From: Candidatus Kuenenia stuttgartensis
Lineage (GTDB): Bacteria > Planctomycetota > Planctomycetia > Planctomycetales > Planctomycetaceae
Reading direction: 5' to 3'
Assembly (NCBI GenBank): GCA_945861465.1
Contig: CAMAVB010000001.1
Location: forward strand, 62,001-126,000
Length of the DNA stretch: 64,000 nucleotides
The notes under the pieces are model-generated. The model was not told where the DNA came from, did no database searches, and saw only the letters and a program-made list of their open reading frames with translations. How positions within the stretch are numbered: position 1 is the stretch's first letter; every line of letters starts with the position of its first letter. This document shows positions 56,992-64,000 of this stretch, piece by piece. The translations under genes and the position numbers were made by a program.

Positions 56992-58104
56992 CTATGGCTG
57001 AGCTGGGGGGACTGGTGGCGGAGCCGGTGTACCGAAGGCGGGAGCGAGTTGAGGAACCTGACCAGCTGCAACCCAACCCGCCATGCCTGCGGACCAAACG
57101 AGTGTCGATTTTGTAATCTGGCCAGCAGCAATTCCACCCGCAACCTGATCCGGGCTGTATGGTCCCTGTCCCTGACCATTGACTGCCACATGCCATGCCG
57201 ATGGCAGCGTGGGAGGCATCGCTGGTGCGGTCGCAGTTGGCGGAAAAATCCCCGGCTGCATCATTCGACCGGCCATGGCCATGCCGAGTCCAAGCCCCAT
57301 GCCTTCGGCAGCACCACCGCCACCAGGATTTTCGGCAGCGGCTGTCATGGCCTGACCCATCTGATACTGCTGGAATTTGCCCAGATCTCCCATGACCCCG
57401 ATACTTGTACGCGTATCCATGGCTTTTTCAACAGCTTCCGGCAGGGAGATGTTGACAATGACAAGTTGCGGTATTTCCAGACCGTATTCGTCGTCGATTT
57501 TCTCCTGGACTGCCTTTCGCAGCGTTTCACCAAACTCACGATACTTTGAGGCCAGATCGAGGGCTGCAATATTCGACGAACCCAGCAGCTCGGCAACGCA
57601 ACTGACGATGATCGATCGCAACAGTTCCGTGACCGCATCCGCCCCAATTTCCTGACTGGTGCCGACAAGCTCGGTCAGCAATGCTCTGGCATTCGCCGCT
57701 TTGACGGCATACGTACCAAACGCGCGAATTCGGATGGGACCAAATTCCGGATCACGCATCATAATGGGATTCGGTGTGCCCCATTTCAGGTCCGTTATCT
57801 GCTTCGTGCTGACGAAGTACACTTCGGATCGGAACGGACTGTTGAAGCCGTACTTCCAGCCGGCAATAGTGCTCAGAATCGGGAGGTTGTCTGTCTTAAG
57901 TTCGTAACTCCCCGGCTCGAACACATCGGCCATCTGCCCGCGATGGACAAAAATTGCGACCTGGCCCGGCCGCACGATCAGCTGTGCACCGTTCTTGATC
58001 TCGTTTTGATAGCGAGGAAAACGCCAGACGAGAGTGTGTCGCGAATCATCGACCCATTCGATGATGTCAACAAGTTCATTGCGCAGCTTATCAAACAGCC
58101 CCAT
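56992..58104 (-). CDS. SPFH-domain protein with C-terminal GYF_2 domain
   Basis: 370 residues from the ATG at 58104 with AAGGAG upstream. N-terminal part matches the virion-core/YdjI-type SPFH family: LVWRFPRYQNEIKNGAQLIV, VHRGQMADVFEPGSYEL, then EIGADAVTELLRSIIVSCVAELL. A Gly/Met-rich linker (GMGLGLGMAMAGRMM) leads to a GYF_2 domain (WHVAVNGQGQGPYSPDQVAGGI, LVWSAGMAGWVAAGQV). Likely a scaffold protein at the membrane that binds proline-rich partners; the neighbouring secreted protein has a Pro-rich tail but faces the other side. Confidence 0.82.
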   Translation of the reverse strand: MGLFDKLRNELVDIIEWVDDSRHTLVWRFPRYQNEIKNGAQLIVRPGQVAIFVHRGQMADVFEPGSYELKTDNLPILSTIAGWKYGFNSPFRSEVYFVSTKQITDLKWGTPNPIMMRDPEFGPIRIRAFGTYAVKAANARALLTELVGTSQEIGADAVTELLRSIIVSCVAELLGSSNIAALDLASKYREFGETLRKAVQEKIDDEYGLEIPQLVIVNISLPEAVEKAMDTRTSIGVMGDLGKFQQYQMGQAMTAAAENPGGGGAAEGMGLGLGMAMAGRMMQPGIFPPTATAPAMPPTLPSAWHVAVNGQGQGPYSPDQVAGGIAAGQITKSTLVWSAGMAGWVAAGQVPQLAPAFGTPAPPPVPPAQP

Positions 58105-58230
58105 CAGAATAACTCCTTGCAAATTTGATTTAGAAACCAGACATTGTTTTCAGGTTTGAAGTACAGCCCGCAATGTACACCTCGATCGATGTTTAGCAAT
58201 GCGGGATTAATAGGTGTCACATTTGGTGAT

Positions 58231-58290
58231 CAGCCGCAGGGCGCTAGCCCACGGTTCGTGACGAAACCGGACGCTAGCGCGTGTCGGCTG
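58231..58290. repeat. GCTAGCC palindromic repeat, copy 2
   Basis: CAGCCGCAGGGCGCTAGCCC faces GACGCTAGCGCGTGTCGGCTG. Same type as the copy at 50408. Confidence 0.55.
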
Positions 58291-58294
58291 ATGA

Positions 58295-58320
58295 GACAAT
58301 TATTTCCTGAACGGTCCTTA
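58295..58320. repeat. TAAGGACCG element end overlapping DUF1080 stop
   Basis: Minus strand TAAGGACCGTTCAGGAAATA, with its first three bases being the TAA stop of the DUF1080 gene (58318-58320). Only one end is present; the other side runs into a GCTAGCC palindrome. Confidence 0.6.
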
Positions 58321-59064
58321 CCTCAGTTCTTTGATGCGAATGTCTTTGAACTCCGTCCACATAGGTGCTCCCGCGTGCAACTGCAGCGCCAGCACTCCTT
58401 CCAGTAATGTCCGATCAGGATCGTTATCCGTGAAGTCGAGAATCAGCCGCCCATTCATGTAGTGTTGAATCTGATTACCCTTTCCGATGATAATGACATC
58501 GTTCCAGTCGTCCAGTTTGAATAGTTTCTTCCAGCCGTCCTGATCGATCAGGGTTTCGATGACTTTCTTGCCGTCCGCTTCCCATGAGGCTTTCTCTCCC
58601 ACCAGGCAAATGCGACCACGTTTGCCCCCTTCGTCGTAGATGAAGCCTGACACGTTGGGAAATGTTATTTCGTTTCGCAGTTCATGCTGATATCCGCGGA
58701 CGACCCATTTGTTTTTCGGATCGCCTTCAGTGATGTGCTTCGATCGATACTGAATCCCGGAATTATTGGCCGCATTGCAGCGGAACGAAAGTCTCAGATC
58801 AAAATCCTTTGTGACGCCGTCCTTCCAGATGACAAACGTGTTGCCCTTCGCCGGACGTTCTGCAGTCGTCTCGCCGTGAATAACGCCATCTTTTACGGAC
58901 CAGAGTTGCGGGTCTCCATCCCAGCCGGTCAGATCAGTCCCATTAAAGATTCTGACGAACGCGCCGGATTCTTCCGGAGCTTTCACGACATCATCGGCAT
59001 GCACAGGAAGGGAAACAGAACAGATCAAAGTCAGAGTGACGAAACGCAGCACGGAGATCTCCAT
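58318..59064 (-). CDS. Secreted DUF1080 (3-keto-disaccharide hydrolase-like) protein
   Basis: 248 residues. Signal peptide LRFVTLTLICSVSLPVHAD. Single DUF1080 domain: FVRIFNGTDLTGWDGDPQLW, FDLRLSFRCNAANNSGIQYRS, NQIQHYMNGRLILDFTDNDP, LEGVLALQLHAGAPMWTEFKD. The full fold is kept in the usual length. It probably cleaves a keto-glycoside or binds a sugar outside the cytoplasm. No functional neighbour; the stop codon is provided by an interspersed repeat. Confidence 0.88.
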   Translation of the reverse strand: MEISVLRFVTLTLICSVSLPVHADDVVKAPEESGAFVRIFNGTDLTGWDGDPQLWSVKDGVIHGETTAERPAKGNTFVIWKDGVTKDFDLRLSFRCNAANNSGIQYRSKHITEGDPKNKWVVRGYQHELRNEITFPNVSGFIYDEGGKRGRICLVGEKASWEADGKKVIETLIDQDGWKKLFKLDDWNDVIIIGKGNQIQHYMNGRLILDFTDNDPDRTLLEGVLALQLHAGAPMWTEFKDIRIKELR

Positions 59065-59261
59065 GTGACAGAAGGGATTTTCTATTCAGACCATCAATTC
59101 ACGATTATTCCGGCCCGTGATTATGACATTTTTGCCGCGACTCCAACAGTGACCGAGGTGTGTTTTTATGCGAAGTCCGCACGAATCATCGCGCCGGCGA
59201 CTTCGCTCCGCGACTCGCACCTGTGTCTGTGCCCGTGCGAAATCCCTCACCGCTGCGGAGG

Positions 59262-59390
59262 TAAGCACCAGCGCAGAAGTTACTTCGTTTAACCGCGTGC
59301 CCAGCGGGCCGCGCTTCGCTGCCAATCGCGGGGCGTTGCCCACGCGGTTAAACGCATTATGCCAAATTACTTCTGCCGAGGTGCTTATCC
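59262..59390. repeat. Long palindromic repeat (AAGCACC...TTTAACCGCGTG)
   Basis: Outer arms TAAGCACC..GCAGAAGT.A and their reverse near 59370-59388 enclose TTTAACCGCGTG...CACGCGGTTAAA and an inner GC-rich part. Total about 130 bases. The core is shared with 47428-47517. It fills much of the 412-base gap 59065-59476, which has no gene. Confidence 0.65.
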
Positions 59391-59476
59391 CATAAGTCAC
59401 GATTGGCAAACTTGCCGGATTGTTCCTGAGGAATCTCAGTCGGTGGAGCGACTGAGCTCTATGCACGACGGCGCTT

Positions 59477-59899
59477 TCAATCACCCGGATTCGGGGGGCG
59501 GCGTGATTGCTTTTTGTCGGAACGCACGTGCTTATCCTGCAGACGACGCTGTTTCGCGCCGCGGGATGGGGCTGTGGGTTTTCGTTTTGTCGGGGCGACT
59601 GCAACACTTCGCAGTAACTCCGCAAGCTTGTTCAGGCAGTCCTGAGTATTCCGCCCTTGATCGCGGTATCGCTGGCTCGTGATCTGCAGCAATCCTTCTT
59701 TTGTAATTCTGCGACGATAACGCAGCAGGAACCGCTCACGAACATCCTGGGGAATCGACGGCGACCAGGTTGCGTCCCAGGTCAGGAGTGCCTTGGAACA
59801 GACTTTGTTGACGTTTTGTCCGCCTGGACCACTGCTGCGCGAAAACGCGAACGTGAATTCCGAGTCAGGAATCTGAATTCGTTCGTTGACCTCAAGCAT
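59477..59899 (-). CDS. arfB: Peptide chain release factor-like ribosome rescue protein
   Basis: 140 residues. The GGQ catalytic motif is in FSRSSGPGGQNVNKVCSKA near residue 27; the basic C-terminal tail (KRKPTAPSRGAKQRRLQDKH to KKQSRR) fits insertion in the mRNA channel of stalled ribosomes. No stop-codon recognition domain, as expected for ArfB/YaeJ. Lies 5 bases after the fabF stop, so it is probably in the same transcript. Confidence 0.9.
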   Translation of the reverse strand: MLEVNERIQIPDSEFTFAFSRSSGPGGQNVNKVCSKALLTWDATWSPSIPQDVRERFLLRYRRRITKEGLLQITSQRYRDQGRNTQDCLNKLAELLRSVAVAPTKRKPTAPSRGAKQRRLQDKHVRSDKKQSRRPPNPGD

Positions 59900-59904
59900 C
59901 GCAG

Positions 59905-61149
59905 CTACGCCTCACCAAAGATCAGGCACGCATTATGCCCCCCGAACGCGAAACTGTTTTTCATGACTCTTCGAATCCGCATGCTGCGAGGTCGATGCGG
60001 GACATAATCCAGATCGCATTGTGGATCCGGTTCATCAAGATTGATCGTGGGAGGGGCGATCTGACGCAGCATGGCCGTGATACAAAATGCGGATTCCACG
60101 CCACCGGACGCTCCCATCAGATGGCCCAGCTGGCTTTTGGTACTGGACACCGCGAGCGCATCGGCATGACTGCCGAATACCGATCTGATCGCGTTGGTTT
60201 CAGCGATGTCTCCGAGCGGCGTGCCCGTACCATGCGCATTAATATAATCCACGTCGTCCGAACGCAAACCGGCATCCCGCAGCGCGGCGTTCATCGCATA
60301 AGCGGCACCCGTACCTTTCGGATCGGGTACTGTCAGATGAAGCGCATCAGCGGATTGTCCATAGCCCAACACTTCGCCCAGAATTGTGGCTCCGCGTTGC
60401 AACGCGAAGCTACGCTCTTCCAGTACCAGAATTCCGGCACCCTCCGACAGCACAAATCCGTCGCGATTACGATCGAATGGACGGCTGGCCTGATGGGGTG
60501 CGTCATTACGAGTCGAAAGGGCTCCGGTCCGCGCGAATCCCGCGATGCCCATGGGCGTGACTCCGGCTTCCGATCCACCCGCAATCATCACATCGGCCAC
60601 ACCGGACTGGATGATGCGAGCCGCATCGCCGATGGCATTTGTCGCCGACGCACACGCCGTGCAGACTGCGGTCGTCGGGCCGCGAAGTCCCCAGCGCACG
60701 GAGATATTGCCACTGGCTGCGTTAATGATAAGCTTCGGGATCATAAACGGGGAGATCCGATCCGGACCCCGATCGAACAGCATCGAATGCTGCGTTTCGA
60801 TTTCGTTCAATCCGCCGATCCCACTGCCCACCAGCACGCCGTAGCGATACGGATCGCCCTGGGTGAAATCGATCGCAGCCTGTCGAATCGCGGTGGCGGC
60901 CGCGACGAGTGCAAACTGAGAGAAACGATCGATACGCCTCTCGTCCTTCGCATCGAACGCAATATGTTCGCTGGCATGGAAGTTGGGGATTTCGCCGCCG
61001 AAACGAACCTTGAAGTCCCGGCAGTCAAAGCGTTGCACGAGTCCAACGCCGCTTTTTCCGGCACACAGTGCTTCCCAGACGTCGTCGAGGTCGCAGCCAA
61101 GTGCGGTGACGACGCCGAGACCTGTCACTACAACTCGACGACGTGACAT
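59905..61149 (-). CDS. fabF: Beta-ketoacyl-ACP synthase II
   Basis: 414 residues, usual FabF length. Starts MSRRRVVVTGLGVVTALGCD. Active-site Cys in AVCTACASATNAIGDA, first His in INAHGTGTPLGD, Lys/second His in STKSQLGHLMGASGG; conserved end NSFAFGGHNACLIF. Condenses malonyl-ACP with acyl-ACP in fatty-acid elongation. Downstream of the acyl carrier protein gene by 161 bases on the same strand. Confidence 0.96.
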   Translation of the reverse strand: MSRRRVVVTGLGVVTALGCDLDDVWEALCAGKSGVGLVQRFDCRDFKVRFGGEIPNFHASEHIAFDAKDERRIDRFSQFALVAAATAIRQAAIDFTQGDPYRYGVLVGSGIGGLNEIETQHSMLFDRGPDRISPFMIPKLIINAASGNISVRWGLRGPTTAVCTACASATNAIGDAARIIQSGVADVMIAGGSEAGVTPMGIAGFARTGALSTRNDAPHQASRPFDRNRDGFVLSEGAGILVLEERSFALQRGATILGEVLGYGQSADALHLTVPDPKGTGAAYAMNAALRDAGLRSDDVDYINAHGTGTPLGDIAETNAIRSVFGSHADALAVSSTKSQLGHLMGASGGVESAFCITAMLRQIAPPTINLDEPDPQCDLDYVPHRPRSMRIRRVMKNSFAFGGHNACLIFGEA

Positions 61150-61310
61150 GATTCAGCCCGTGACGCAAAAAAATGGACTCGCAACCCCGGCTGGAAATCC
61201 CGCGCCAGCGAGTTGTCTGAACTGTCCTGACAGCACAGCGCAAAATGCCGTCCAGCGCAGGACAGACGCCAGCATTGACCCGCTATTCCGAAGAGTGCAA
61301 GCTGACAGGA

Positions 61311-61541
61311 TCAGGACTTGCCTTCGATGTACGTAATCGCGTTCCCAACTGTCTTGATCTTGTCATAGTCCTCATCGGGAATCTTGACGTCAAACTCATC
61401 TTCCAGAGCCATGACAAGTTCAACGATATCCAATGAGTCTGCTTTCAGATCATCGACAAATGAGCTACCGCGAGAAATCTCTTCCTTCGGAACGTCGAGC
61501 TGATCGCTGACGATACCAATCACTTTTTCTTCAATCGACAC
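61311..61541 (-). CDS. acpP: Acyl carrier protein
   Basis: 76 residues from a GTG at 61541 preceded by GGAGG; the 155-codon ORF in the track extends through the leader. Phosphopantetheine attachment Ser in [20 protein letters not shown]; acidic helices as usual; ends [17 protein letters not shown]. Carries acyl chains for FabF and the rest of type II fatty-acid synthesis. Confidence 0.95.
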   Translation of the reverse strand: MSIEEKVIGIVSDQLDVPKEEISRGSSFVDDLKADSLDIVELVMALEDEFDVKIPDEDYDKIKTVGNAITYIEGKS

Positions 61542-61620
61542 TGATAAATTCCTCCAGCGAGACAAAACACCAACGGTGAGTTTCCAACCCACTGCCGGTC
61601 CTTCGTGGAACTCTTCCGGT

Positions 61621-61696
61621 GGCCTGTTCCAGCACAGGCCGTGCTCCGGTCCCCGAATCGTGCGGAAGATATATCGGGTTTGCGAATTTATGTAAA
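61621..61696 (-). promoter_or_regulatory. Putative acpP promoter and leader hairpin
   Basis: On the minus strand TTTACA (61691-61696), 17 bases, then TATATC (61668-61673) resembles a sigma70 promoter 130 bases before the GTG. The transcript leader would contain a 7-base stem GGCCTGT/ACAGGCC (61621-61640). This is the content of the 323-base gap between acpP and the channel gene. Confidence 0.4.
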
Positions 61697-61864
61697 CCCG
61701 TCCGATGAGGCAGACTGCCGCATTTCCGGACTCCCATAAGATTTCAGGGTGTTCAGGGGCGATTTTCAGGGCGAACATCGGAATTCCGGGGAATCGAAGG
61801 CCAATTGGCTGCCAACCGATCCGTTGTTCTCAAGCAGATCGGACCGATCCGTCCAATGAGAATT

Positions 61865-64000
61865 CTACGCCGATCGTTTGATCTGGTGCATATTCTGCAG
61901 CGGAGTTTCGACCTTCACTTCCACAGCGGGAGGTGTCGCCAATGCAGCCATACCGATCTGGGGCGGCATCGACCGGACATGCACATCCCGCTGAGGGAAC
62001 GCAATCTCAACTCCAGCTTCCTTAAACCGGCGATCGATCGTCAAATGCAGTTGTGTGATGACTTTCGGACGGCTGTCGAGATTTGGAAGGAAACAACGCA
62101 ACACGAGATCCAGACTACTTTCGCCGAAACCTTCAAAACCAACCAGCGGTGGCGGATCTTTCAGAATCAGGGGGTGTTCATCGGCAATCTGCTGCAGCAT
62201 CGCCAACGCATGCTCAGTATCTGTACCGTACGCCACTCCGACCTTCACCACGATCCGGTTTGTCTTGTCTGACAAAGTCCAGTTGAGCAGCTTTCCGGTG
62301 ACAAATTCCTTGTTGGGGACAATGTATTCCTTGCGATCCCAGTCGGTGATCGTCGTCGCCCGAATCTGGATTCGAGACACACAGCCCGTGACACTGTCAA
62401 TCGTCACCACGTCTCCAATGCGAACGGGTCGTTCAAACAGAATGATCAGACCCGACACAAAGTTGGCAAAAATCTCCTGAAGACCAAACCCCAGACCTAC
62501 CGTCAATGCGGCCACCAGCCATTGAACGCTGCCCCAGCGAATACCAAGCGTATTACAGGCAACGACGCATCCCGCCGACATGAACGCATAGCGGCAGAGT
62601 GTGGTAATGGCGTTGCGACCACCATGGTCCATTGGCAGCCGCTGCAGTACCGCTAGTTCCAGCAGACCTGGCAGGTTTCGACTGGCCAGGATCGCGACAG
62701 AAAACACCACGGCAGAAAACAACAGCTGACCCAGTGTCACAGGTACGATCCGGGTAATTTCCTGAACTGCGGCACCTTCGCCACCGGCAACTGCCTGTTG
62801 AGTTGTTTCGACAACAACTGTCCACAATTCAATCCTGCTGAACACCTGCAGTGCCGGTAAAACCTGTCCCCAGATGCCCCATCCGACCGTGACAAACAGA
62901 ATGCAGGCTGAGCCGTGTACCAGACGCAGCATCTGTTGGTTCAGCAGTGAGAGATTCACCTGTGGGACTTCAGTGACCGCAATCGGGCTATACGCATTTC
63001 CATCTTCGTCCGTTTCGCGCTGCGCCGCAGCCAGTGCCGCCGCACGACGGGCTCGTGCGTGCTTCATCGCCAAACTGCGTTTTGCGGCCAGCATCCATTG
63101 CATCAGCATCGTGTACGTGATCACGAGCACAATGGAAAGCACTAATGTCAGTTGCAGCCGAATCATCAACTGCTCGGATGTGTATTGATAACCCATCAGT
63201 GCCAGCATTGCGAGGCACAATGGCGATCCGACAGCCAGCGGATACCACAGCCAGCGAAGTCGATGCATCGTCGAATTCGGATTGGATCGTAACAGGTCGC
63301 CGATGACCGCTCCGGAAGGCCTGACAATGCGACGCAGCATCACCGCCAGCAAAAGGCAGAAACTCACGAACGCCAGACGTCCCACGGAATCAGCGCTGGT
63401 TCCGTCATCCAGTCGACTGGCAGTGCCCACAATAAAGATGAGCGGAATACCGCCAACCACGTAGAGCAACAGATTCGCATGCAGACTGCGGACAATAGAC
63501 TTTGGCCAGGCCAGAAAGGATTCTGCCACGCCGCGTTTACGACATAGTTTCCGGAACGAATCAACAAGCCACAGGGCCGCCGCACAGAGCACAAACGCCA
63601 GACTGAGGGCCGACGCCAGATTCAGGTCGGCATACGACAACCGCGACCCGATGAACCACAGCAACATCGGCCATGCCGTGGCCATCACGACTGTCAAAGC
63701 TGTGGCCAGCAGCGTCATTGGAATCCCGGAATCCAGCTGCTTCTGCGCTGTATCACCCAGTTCTGCTACAAAGCGACGCATGCGACGATTAAAACCAATA
63801 ATCAGACCGAACACAATCAGAAACAATCCGTAGAGCGGCCAGTACTCTTGCGCGTCCTGCACCATGAACTGGACCAACGGCATCCACTGACGATGCGCAC
63901 TAAACGACTTCACTGATGTCCAGGTCTTCTGAATGAACCCTGAATCCACGGCGGACGCACTCCGAATCCAGAGGACACGCTCGTCAATGTAACTTTCGAA
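61865..64000 (-). CDS. Mechanosensitive ion channel (MscS/MscK family), 5' end outside window
   Basis: 694 codons are listed from a GTG at 63949, but the frame stays open to the window edge (SYIDERVLWIRSAS precedes), so the gene is partial. Ten or more membrane spans, then the MscS core: pore helix LVAALTVGLGFGLQEIFANFVSGL, beta domain LFERPVRIGDVVTIDSVTG, TTITDWDRKEYIVPNKEFVTGKLLNW. The large multi-span N-terminal region is like MscK/KefA and YjeP. Releases solutes on hypo-osmotic shock. The C-terminal tail (MHQIKRSA) is short. Confidence 0.9.
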   Translation of the reverse strand, partial: FESYIDERVLWIRSASAVDSGFIQKTWTSVKSFSAHRQWMPLVQFMVQDAQEYWPLYGLFLIVFGLIIGFNRRMRRFVAELGDTAQKQLDSGIPMTLLATALTVVMATAWPMLLWFIGSRLSYADLNLASALSLAFVLCAAALWLVDSFRKLCRKRGVAESFLAWPKSIVRSLHANLLLYVVGGIPLIFIVGTASRLDDGTSADSVGRLAFVSFCLLLAVMLRRIVRPSGAVIGDLLRSNPNSTMHRLRWLWYPLAVGSPLCLAMLALMGYQYTSEQLMIRLQLTLVLSIVLVITYTMLMQWMLAAKRSLAMKHARARRAAALAAAQRETDEDGNAYSPIAVTEVPQVNLSLLNQQMLRLVHGSACILFVTVGWGIWGQVLPALQVFSRIELWTVVVETTQQAVAGGEGAAVQEITRIVPVTLGQLLFSAVVFSVAILASRNLPGLLELAVLQRLPMDHGGRNAITTLCRYAFMSAGCVVACNTLGIRWGSVQWLVAALTVGLGFGLQEIFANFVSGLIILFERPVRIGDVVTIDSVTGCVSRIQIRATTITDWDRKEYIVPNKEFVTGKLLNWTLSDKTNRIVVKVGVAYGTDTEHALAMLQQIADEHPLILKDPPPLVGFEGFGESSLDLVLRCFLPNLDSRPKVITQLHLTIDRRFKEAGVEIAFPQRDVHVRSMPPQIGMAALATPPAVEVKVETPLQNMHQIKRSA

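Noticed and set aside
59935-61146. 403-codon plus-strand ORF
   Set aside because: Exactly antisense to fabF, which has all catalytic motifs; the antisense product has no family features.

Overview
The window looks like a chromosomal segment of a Planctomycetota bacterium (order Planctomycetales-like). The evidence is two very large secreted proteins of PSCyt1/DUF1549/DUF1553 type with c-type haem motifs, two DUF1080 (3-keto-disaccharide hydrolase) proteins, DUF3467 proteins, many leader-peptide proteins of unknown function, and families of palindromic interspersed repeats between genes. No rRNA, tRNA or CRISPR array was seen.

Region 1 (1-16627) is an exopolysaccharide locus. A short initiating sugar-phosphate transferase (+) stands opposite a long minus-strand series: polysaccharide pyruvyl transferase, flippase, FrhB-like protein, O-antigen polymerase/ligase-like protein, GT2, GT4, a PssD/PssE (Alg14/Alg13-like) pair, acyltransferase, GT2, a Wzc-like copolymerase with a degenerate P-loop, a response regulator and a PAS protein cut by the window edge. 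Many genes overlap by 1-4 bases. A sigma54-dependent response regulator sits beside the transferase. Two sigma54-type -24/-12 promoters, each preceded by paired palindromes of form TCTCAANTTGAGA, suggest that this activator controls the locus. The genes cover initiation, elongation, acyl and pyruvyl decoration, flipping, polymerisation and chain-length control.

Region 2 (17086-36126) is mostly housekeeping and envelope genes: a TVP38/DedA-like membrane protein, a DUF1549/1553 protein followed by pdxA, two DUF3467 proteins separated by a strong terminator, a polyprenol-phosphate mannosyltransferase-like GT2 coupled to a methyltransferase, a small coiled-coil protein coupled to a DTW/Tsr3-like protein, a secreted helical protein, a 1546-residue TPR protein followed by a CAAX-protease-related membrane protein, and a DUF1080 protein.

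Region 3 (36220-47368) has a second DUF1549/1553 protein, then an IS element whose transposase is split by a -1 frame change, and then a one-directional series of small orphan genes. These genes are separated by about 80-100 bp imperfect palindromes that resemble integron attC sites: paired AAC...GTT ends, a long stem with an extrahelical base, and stop codons at the site edge. I read this as an integron-type cassette array without a visible integrase. Secreted or membrane proteins of unknown function, a secreted endonuclease/phosphatase-fold protein and a zinc-ribbon protein follow upstream.

Region 4 (47369-64000) holds accessory and core genes among many repeats: a metallopeptidase-like/YkgJ fusion, an acetyl-esterase-like hydrolase, ATP-dependent PEP carboxykinase, a second alpha/beta hydrolase flanked by near-identical inverted 120-bp repeats, a secreted helical protein, an SPFH/GYF protein, DUF1080, arfB, fabF, an acyl carrier protein and a large MscS/MscK-type channel cut by the right window edge.
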